A stretch of 37,251 nt of DNA from Phycisphaerales bacterium (lineage in GTDB: Bacteria; Planctomycetota; Phycisphaerae; Tepidisphaerales; Tepidisphaeraceae): positions 1 to 37,251 of the forward strand of contig JAQGHP010000183.1 in the NCBI GenBank assembly GCA_028288775.1, read 5' to 3'. Below, in pieces: positions 32,602 to 37,251 of this stretch (the first letter of the stretch is position 1; each line of letters opens with the position of its first letter). Both the position numbers and the translations under genes were made by a program. The notes under the pieces were generated by a model. That model had not been told where the DNA came from, did not search any database, and worked only from the letters and a program-made list of their open reading frames with translations.

Positions 32602-33738
32602 TCACGCCCGCACGCCCGTCCGCCCTTGCGCGCGGATGCGCGAAACTGCGTCGTTCACGAACTCCTCGAATGCCAGCTTCGCCTCGCGGTCGTGCATTTG
32701 TCGCGGCGGATGTTTCATGCACCACGCCGCCACCGGCTCGATCGGCCCGGCGAGCCCTGCATCGCGCGCGAGCTTGCAGCAACGGATCGCGTCGGCGACC
32801 ACCGCCGCACTGTTGGGCGAGTCTTCGACGCTCAATCGCAGTTCCAGGTTCATCGGCACGCCGCCGAAGCCCGTGCCTTCGATGCGGAGGAAGCAGACCT
32901 TGTTGTCCTTCTGGAACGGCACGAAGTCGCTGGGGCCGATGTGGATTTGGTCGGGGCTCAGCGGCACGTCGAGCTGGCTTTGCACCGCTTCCGTCTTGCT
33001 GATCTTCTTGCTGGCCAGCCGATCGCGGCTGAGCATGTTGAGGAAGTCCGTGTTGCCGCCGGTGTTGAGCTGATAGGTCGAGTCGATCCGCACGCCACGA
33101 TCGGCGAACAGCCGGGCCAGCGTGCGATGGGTGATCGTCGCGCCGACCTGCGCCTTCACATCGTCGCCGATGCACGGGATGCCCGCCTGGGTAAAGCGCG
33201 CCGCCCACGCGGGGTCGGAAACGATAAACACCGGGATGCAGTTGATGAGGCTCACCCCCGCCTTCAGGCAGGCCTCGGCATAGTAGTGCGAGGCCGTCTC
33301 CGAACCGACGGGCAGATAGTTAAGCAGGATCTCCGCGCCACTCTCGGCGAGCGTCCGGGCAACATCAACCGCCGGCATGCTCGCCGGCTCGAAACGAAAC
33401 CGCGGCGGATAGCTCGCCATGTGAGGCGCGACGCCGTCAAGAATTTCCCCCATCCGCACGGTCACGCCGGTAGGGGGGATGTCGCGGCAAAACTCCTTCG
33501 TATTGTTCGGCTCGGCGAACAGCGCCTCTTCCAGCGGCCGCCCCACCTTTCGCGCGTCAATATCGAACGCGGCCACGACCTCAATGTCTTCGCACCGATA
33601 CCCGCCGATGACGGGATGCATGAGGCCGGTGGTATCCGCGCTGCCGTCGTTGCGGCGCTGCGCGTAATACGAAATCCCCTGCACGAGCGAACTGGCACAG
33701 TTTCCAACACCGGCGATTGCGATACGAATGCGAGACAT
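32602..33738 (-). CDS. Inositol-3-phosphate synthase (myo-inositol-1-phosphate synthase)
   Basis: Isomerises glucose 6-phosphate to 1D-myo-inositol 3-phosphate with NAD; first step of inositol synthesis, cytoplasmic. The 378-residue protein starts with the NAD-binding IRIAIAGVGNCASSLVQG, and has LINCIPVFIVSDPAW, GDDVKAQVGATITHRTLARLF, STYQLNTGGNTDFLNML, SKKISKTEAVQSQL and IHIGPSDFVPFQKDNKVCFLRIEG with GFGGVPMNLELRLSVEDSPNSA. These are the conserved blocks of the short bacterial/archaeal enzyme class (about 360-390 residues). The ATG at 33738 has CAGG about 10 nt upstream. Inositol derivatives may feed phosphoinositol lipids or compatible solutes; no partner gene is adjacent. Confidence 0.95.
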   Translation of the reverse strand: MSRIRIAIAGVGNCASSLVQGISYYAQRRNDGSADTTGLMHPVIGGYRCEDIEVVAAFDIDARKVGRPLEEALFAEPNNTKEFCRDIPPTGVTVRMGEILDGVAPHMASYPPRFRFEPASMPAVDVARTLAESGAEILLNYLPVGSETASHYYAEACLKAGVSLINCIPVFIVSDPAWAARFTQAGIPCIGDDVKAQVGATITHRTLARLFADRGVRIDSTYQLNTGGNTDFLNMLSRDRLASKKISKTEAVQSQLDVPLSPDQIHIGPSDFVPFQKDNKVCFLRIEGTGFGGVPMNLELRLSVEDSPNSAAVVADAIRCCKLARDAGLAGPIEPVAAWCMKHPPRQMHDREAKLAFEEFVNDAVSRIRAQGRTGVRA

Positions 33739-33822
33739 ACGGCTGATACCTGAAAAGAGGACATAAAACCGACATTTAAATTAGAGCCCGATCCGCCCGC
33801 GGCCCTTTATGTACTGAACATA

Positions 33823-34395
33823 CTACGAAACTGCCGGCCCAGTTGTTGCCGGTCGCAGTTCCGCCAGAACCTCGACATTCCCTTCCCCTCCGAGAATCGG
33901 GCTGCGGGTGGTGGCGATCACCTCAAACCCTGCCGCACGGACGTCCTCGCTTACCTGATTTACCACCGCGTCAACCGCATCCTCCGGCAAAATGCCCTTC
34001 TTCAGCAACCCCCTATCGGCTTCATAGTGGGGCTTAATAAGCGTGACGACGCGGCCACCCTCCCGGACAATCCGCCGGGCCGCGGGCAGGATATTCCGCT
34101 GGCGGGTCCAGGCAACGTCGATGGTCACCAGATCCACCACCTCGGGCAGCGTCACGTGCATCGCGTTGGTCCGTTCCATGACCACCACGCGCGGGTCTTT
34201 GCGCAACTTCCATTCCAGCACGCCGTAGCCCTTCTCGACGGCATAAACCTTCGCCGCCCCCAGTTGCAAAAGACAATCCACAAACCCACCGACGTTGGAA
34301 CCCAGATCGGCGCAGGTGCGCCCGCGCACGTCGATCCCAAACGCCCCCAACGCGTGGTGCAATTTTTGCCCGGCTCGCGAGACGAAATCAGCCAT
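33823..34395 (-). CDS. FtsJ/TlyA-like RNA 2'-O-methyltransferase lacking S4 domain
   Basis: A 190-residue protein from the ATG at 34395. The start MADFVSRAGQKLHHALGAFGIDV matches the TlyA linker (VSRGGLKLxxAL), then the SAM-binding CADLGSNVGGFVDCLLQLGA, VYAVEKGYGVLEWKL, MERTNAMHVTL, LVTIDVAWTRQRNILPAA, and the end VVTLIKPHYEADR with SPILGGEGNVEVLAEL. Family members methylate rRNA riboses (16S C1409/23S C1920 for TlyA). The N-terminal S4 RNA-binding domain is absent; the 34396-35034 extension in the track runs through repeats and the antisense of the next gene, so this protein is shorter than the usual 245-270 residues. Whether it is still an rRNA methylase is uncertain. Confidence 0.78.
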   Translation of the reverse strand: MADFVSRAGQKLHHALGAFGIDVRGRTCADLGSNVGGFVDCLLQLGAAKVYAVEKGYGVLEWKLRKDPRVVVMERTNAMHVTLPEVVDLVTIDVAWTRQRNILPAARRIVREGGRVVTLIKPHYEADRGLLKKGILPEDAVDAVVNQVSEDVRAAGFEVIATTRSPILGGEGNVEVLAELRPATTGPAVS

Positions 34396-34475
34396 CGCCC
34401 TAAATCGTATCCGACAGACGCCCCGGATTCCCGCCGCGACCGCTGCATTCCTGCGGTGCTGAGGCCACAAAATCA

Positions 34476-34557
34476 TGTAGGGTGGGTGTACTCGCCCACC
34501 GTTTCCGGTCGAGACTCGACGCGAATTCCGATGGTGGGCGAGTACACCCACCCTACA
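34476..34557. repeat. Second copy of the GTAGGGTGGG palindrome
   Basis: 25-bp perfect arms (34476-34500 and 34533-34557), with TGTAGGGTGGGTGTACTCG on the left, enclose a 32-nt loop. It is the same family as the inner pair at 22940-23012, so this is a dispersed repeat. It lies in the 34396-34876 gap between divergent genes. Confidence 0.8.
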
Positions 34558-34593
34558 AACTTTCCCGCGACGAGACGGATTAACTAAATGCCT

Positions 34594-34685
34594 AGCGCCA
34601 AGACCAAGGAGCCAAGAACGCCAAGGAAGAATTGAAGAATTTTGTTCGTATTCCTTGGCGTTCTTGGCTCCTTGGTCTTGGCGCT
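34594..34685. repeat. 35-bp perfect inverted repeat (AGCGCCAAGACCAAGGAGCC...)
   Basis: Arms 34594-34628 and 34651-34685 are perfect reverse complements over 35 bp with a 22-nt loop. The arms consist of CCAAG-based short repeats. Downstream at 34690-34742 is a CTTCGCGTCT-type tandem tract. Short reading frames here (e.g. 34632) are repeat-derived and not genes. Confidence 0.85.
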
Positions 34686-34876
34686 TATCTTTTGCCTTTC
34701 TTCGCGTCTGTCTTCGTGCCTTCGCGTCTTCGCGGTTTTGCCGTGAACATCGCGTCGCGCCCCAAGCCCCGTGCATCCGGACCGACGATACCGGCGTCCC
34801 CGCGTCGAATCCTCCCCTCTGGACTCTCCCGCATTCCCGGCCTACGCTCCGGCCGACACTTTTGGAAGGAGCACTC

Positions 34877-35878
34877 ATGCAATCGCGCCAGCTCGGCAAC
34901 TCTCCCATTCGCGTTTCCCCCATCATCTTCGGCGCATGGGCCATCGGCGGATGGATGTGGGGCGGCAACGAAGAACAGGAATCCCTCGACGCCATCCGCG
35001 CCAGCATCGCCAGCGGGGTGAATACCATCGACACCGCCGCGATCTACGGCATGGGCCACAGCGAGGAGCTTGTTGGGAAAGCGATCAAGGGAATGCGCGA
35101 CAAGGTCCTCCTCGCCACCAAGTGCGGCATGCGCTGGGACAGCGACGAAGGCTCCGAGCCGTGGAAGCAAAAAGACAACAACGGCCGCGACGTCACCATT
35201 TACAAGAACGCCCGCCCCGACAGCATCGCCTACGAATGCGAGCAAAGCCTTAAGCGCCTTGGCACGGATGTGATCGACCTCTACCAGATCCACTGGCCCG
35301 ACGTCAGTACGCCAGTCGAAGACTCCATGCGCGCGATGCTCAAGCTCCAGGAGCAGGGGAAGATCCGCGCCATCGGCGTGAGCAACTACGACGTCGAATG
35401 GCTCCGCAAGGCAAAGGCGGTCGCACCCGTCGCCAGCCTGCAGCCGCCCTATAGCCTGATTCAGCGCAAGATCGAAAGCGAAATTCTTCCATTCTGCCGG
35501 CAGAACAACATCGGCGTCATCGTTTATTCGCCGCTGGAACGCGGCCTGCTCACCGGAAAAGTCGGCGCTGATCGCCAGTTCGCCCCGGGCGATCACCGCG
35601 CGAGCCACAAATATTTCACGGTCGAAAACCGCAAGCGTGTGCTCGCCGCCCTCGAAAAAATCCGCCCCATCGCCGATCGGCACAAGGCGAGCTTCGCCCA
35701 GGTCGCGATCAACTGGACCGTCCACGAGCCGGGCATCACCGCGGCCCTCGTCGGCGCGAGGAACGCGGAGCAGGCCGAGCACAATGCCAAGGCGTTGAGT
35801 TTCACGCTCACGCCCGAAGAGCTTTCGCAAATCCGGGCCGCGTTCGACGAACCGTCGCGCGCGATGAATGCTTCGTGA
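34877..35878 (+). CDS. Aldo/keto reductase
   Basis: A 333-residue NADP(H)-dependent oxidoreductase of the AKR superfamily. Expected catalytic tetrad: Asp52 and Tyr57 (NTIDTAAIYGMGHSEELVGKAI), Lys82 (LLATKCGMRW) and the His of LYQIHWPD. LGNSPIRVSPIIFGAWAIGG opens the barrel, while IGVIVYSPLERGLLTGKVG and ALVGARNAEQAEHNAKAL form the cofactor-binding end. The ATG at 34877 has GGAAGGAG 6 nt upstream and is the only credible start; the 74 residues before it in the track are repeat-derived. Substrate unknown. Cytoplasmic. Confidence 0.92.
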   Translation: MQSRQLGNSPIRVSPIIFGAWAIGGWMWGGNEEQESLDAIRASIASGVNTIDTAAIYGMGHSEELVGKAIKGMRDKVLLATKCGMRWDSDEGSEPWKQKDNNGRDVTIYKNARPDSIAYECEQSLKRLGTDVIDLYQIHWPDVSTPVEDSMRAMLKLQEQGKIRAIGVSNYDVEWLRKAKAVAPVASLQPPYSLIQRKIESEILPFCRQNNIGVIVYSPLERGLLTGKVGADRQFAPGDHRASHKYFTVENRKRVLAALEKIRPIADRHKASFAQVAINWTVHEPGITAALVGARNAEQAEHNAKALSFTLTPEELSQIRAAFDEPSRAMNAS

Positions 35879-35899
35879 GTGGCGTGCGGGGAGGGGCCT

Positions 35900-36268
35900 T
35901 CATTGTTCCGGGCGGTCGGGGAGAACAACACATTCGTCGGAGATCATTACTCCGGAAGCGGGTGGAGCGGGTTGTCTAATCCGTAGTTTTCTGCCGCATT
36001 CCGGGCAGCGGGCGAAGGTGGCGCGGAGGTCGTACCCGCAGCGGATGCACAAACCTTTCACGCGGCGTTCGCGCTCGATTTCCCGCCGAAAAGCGCCCAT
36101 CCCCGTAAGAAACCCAACCGCAATCGATGGGAGGGCAACGAGCGGGAGAACCACCCACGCCGCCCCGGCTATCCCCAGGCAAAGCGTGATCGGCAGCGTG
36201 AGACCGAAGCCCACCGCCGTCGCGATCGTGCCCTGGTGAACCGCATTGCTCCACGCACGGAATTTCAT
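35900..36268 (-). CDS. Membrane-anchored zinc-ribbon protein, paralogue E
   Basis: A 122-residue protein from the ATG at 36268 (the track TTG at 36298 would begin on top of the divergent DUF1801 start). It has a hydrophobic region of one or two helices (TAVGFGLTLPITLCLGIAGAAWVVLPLVALPSIAVGFL), a basic patch (RREIERERRVKG), and a zinc ribbon [19 protein letters not shown], then a 35-residue tail. It is the same CGYDLRAT ribbon as in the 1246-3558 array but lacks the W.RSY region and the extracytoplasmic domain, closest in size to paralogue A. Function unknown. Confidence 0.72.
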   Translation of the reverse strand: MKFRAWSNAVHQGTIATAVGFGLTLPITLCLGIAGAAWVVLPLVALPSIAVGFLTGMGAFRREIERERRVKGLCIRCGYDLRATFARCPECGRKLRIRQPAPPASGVMISDECVVLPDRPEQ

Positions 36269-36297
36269 AAGATTGTCTTCGTGCGAAGGAGCCCTCA

Positions 36298-36780
36298 ATG
36301 CAAGCTAAACCCAAAACCCAAGCTAAACTGGAAACCGTAGCTGAATACCTCGCCGGCCTTCCTCCCGATCGTCGATCCGCCATTCAAGCCATTCGAGAAG
36401 TGGTCCTCAAGAACCTGGACAAAGGTTTCGCCGAGGGAATGCAGTACGGCATGATTGGCTACTTCGTCCCGCACAGCCTATTCCCGCCCGGCTACCACTG
36501 CGACCCCAAACAGCCGCTGCAGTTTGCCAGCCTCGGTTCGCAAAAGAACCACATGGCCCTCTACCTCATGTGCGTCTACGGCAGCCCAAAACAGGAAGCC
36601 TGGCTCCGCGCCGAGTGGGCCAAGACCGGCAAGAAACTCGACATGGGCAAGTCCTGCATCCGCTTCAAAAAGCTCGATGATCTGCCGCTGGAGTTGATCG
36701 GGCGACTCATCGCCCGCATCACGTTGAAGGATTTCGTGGCGGGGTACGAGGCGGCTTTGAATGGTCGCCGCCCGCAATAA
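36298..36780 (+). CDS. DUF1801 domain protein
   Basis: A 160-residue protein of the DUF1801 (YdhG/YdeI-like) family. The signature features are LETVAEYLAGLPPDRRSAIQAIREVVLKNLDKGFAEGMQYGMIGYFVP and FASLGSQKNHMALYLM, with LDMGKSCIRFKKLDDLPLELIGRLI at the end. The family fold is known but the function is not established. The ATG at 36298 has GAAGGAG 7 nt upstream, which is very good. Divergent from paralogue E. Confidence 0.85.
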   Translation: MQAKPKTQAKLETVAEYLAGLPPDRRSAIQAIREVVLKNLDKGFAEGMQYGMIGYFVPHSLFPPGYHCDPKQPLQFASLGSQKNHMALYLMCVYGSPKQEAWLRAEWAKTGKKLDMGKSCIRFKKLDDLPLELIGRLIARITLKDFVAGYEAALNGRRPQ

Positions 36781-36868
36781 TGGTGATGCCCAAATATTGG
36801 AGATTACCGACCACGAAAACCTTGTAGGCTACCAGCGTGGCGAACGCACAAATGACGCCCAACCCGAC

Positions 36869-37199
36869 CTAGCCGCCGACCGACCTGGGCGTCTTCCTGA
36901 TTTCCTTTACTTGATTCCAAATGCTCCAGAGTGCGACCACCGCGAAAAACGCAACAAACACCCAGCCCACCCCATGCGGTCCGACCGTTCCCAGCATAAA
37001 CCACGCCGGAAAAACGAGCACACATTTCACTATGAACCAGGCTATCTGGCGGCGCGTAAGTTTTGCCGGCGCGGCCTCCGCTTCAGGCGCTTCTTCAATC
37101 TTCACACCGCACTCGGGACAGACTCCGCTCGTGTTGCCTGTCAGGTTGTAACCGCATTGGAAGCAGAATCCCGCCTCGTGACGCATCCGCGCGATCATT
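36869..37199 (-). CDS. Zinc-ribbon membrane protein, paralogue F (5' end near window edge)
   Basis: About 109 residues if started at the ATG at 37198, or 105 from 37186; the frame stays open to the window end, so the true start could lie outside. The order is inverted: the ribbon CFQCGYNLTGNTSGVCPECG comes first, then an acidic Ala/Glu linker (EEAPEAEAAPA), and two hydrophobic segments (IAWFIVKCVLVFPAWFML and GWVFVAFFAVVALWSIW). The ribbon differs (GYNLTGNTSGV) from the GYDLRATP type. Function unknown. Confidence 0.65.
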
Positions 37200-37251
37200 C
37201 GCCGACGGGTCCGAAAACCACGTACGACGCCGACGGAGCCCCCAAGCAAAA

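Noticed and set aside
32525-33073. 182-residue plus-strand ORF opposite inositol-phosphate synthase
   Set aside because: Shadow of a confidently assigned gene.
34632-35034. Short ORFs and long extensions around 34600-35030 (e.g. 129-residue frame, upstream part of the 403-residue frame)
   Set aside because: They are translations of the 35-bp palindrome and CTTCGCGTCT repeats or antisense of the aldo/keto reductase.

Overview
The window reads as a high-GC bacterial chromosome segment, most likely from a planctomycete of the Phycisphaerae type. The grounds are: (i) repeated C-terminal [19 protein letters not shown] zinc ribbons on small membrane proteins; (ii) three unrelated exported-type proteins whose N-terminus carries an LEPR-XLL-like motif (ERLESRMLFS, ESLESRQMLS, ESLERRRLLS); (iii) a long Gly/Ser/Thr-rich surface protein; and (iv) an ECF sigma/anti-sigma pair with short, PGDLA-containing anti-sigma. 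The lineage is inferred from protein style only; no rRNA is present.

Layout. 1-1146: 3' part of a glycogen-debranching-type enzyme cut by the window edge. 1246-5968 (minus): a five-gene unit, a POTRA-like exported protein followed by four tandem zinc-ribbon membrane paralogues joined by 4-11 nt overlaps. 5969-6458: divergent intergenic region with five copies of ATTGCCCAT. 6459-7898: 6-phosphogluconate dehydrogenase. 8138-12030 (plus): LEPR-XLL surface protein, FGGY sugar kinase, lipoprotein. 12008-13983 (minus): CPBP protease, anti-sigma factor, ECF sigma factor. 14342-16204: typA/bipA with a bidirectional terminator, then an Rpn-family nuclease on the opposite strand. 17453-19415 (plus): HdeD-like membrane protein, peroxiredoxin and DsbA-like oxidoreductase, a likely stress operon. 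19635-22733: class-I glutamine amidotransferase, zinc-ribbon/GYF membrane protein, small membrane protein, GT4 glycosyltransferase. 23283-25338: two tandem paralogous PF04185-type phosphoesterases. 25242-26141 (minus): TSUP permease overlapping the second phosphoesterase. 26354-29744: TPR-like anchored protein and a polytopic membrane protein. 30223-33738 (minus): HExxH metallopeptidase and inositol-3-phosphate synthase. 33823-37199: FtsJ/TlyA-like methyltransferase, aldo/keto reductase, DUF1801 protein and two more zinc-ribbon membrane proteins.

Gene collaboration. Sugar metabolism recurs (debranching enzyme, gnd, FGGY kinase, inositol-phosphate synthase) but the genes are scattered and not one pathway operon. 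Clear local units are the POTRA/zinc-ribbon operon, the sigma/anti-sigma(/CPBP) set, and the HdeD/peroxiredoxin/DsbA set. Intergenic DNA is rich in dispersed palindromes: a GTAGGGTGGGCG..CGCCCACC family occurs twice, there is a nested double palindrome, a 35-bp perfect hairpin, and a 292-bp MITE-like unit with 27-bp perfect inverted ends.

The candidates most likely to be poorly described are the tandem zinc-ribbon/POTRA operon, the ATTGCCCAT cluster, the shared LEPR-XLL-like N-termini without a normal signal peptide, and the palindromic repeats. No CRISPR array, tRNA, rRNA, prophage or transposase gene was found.
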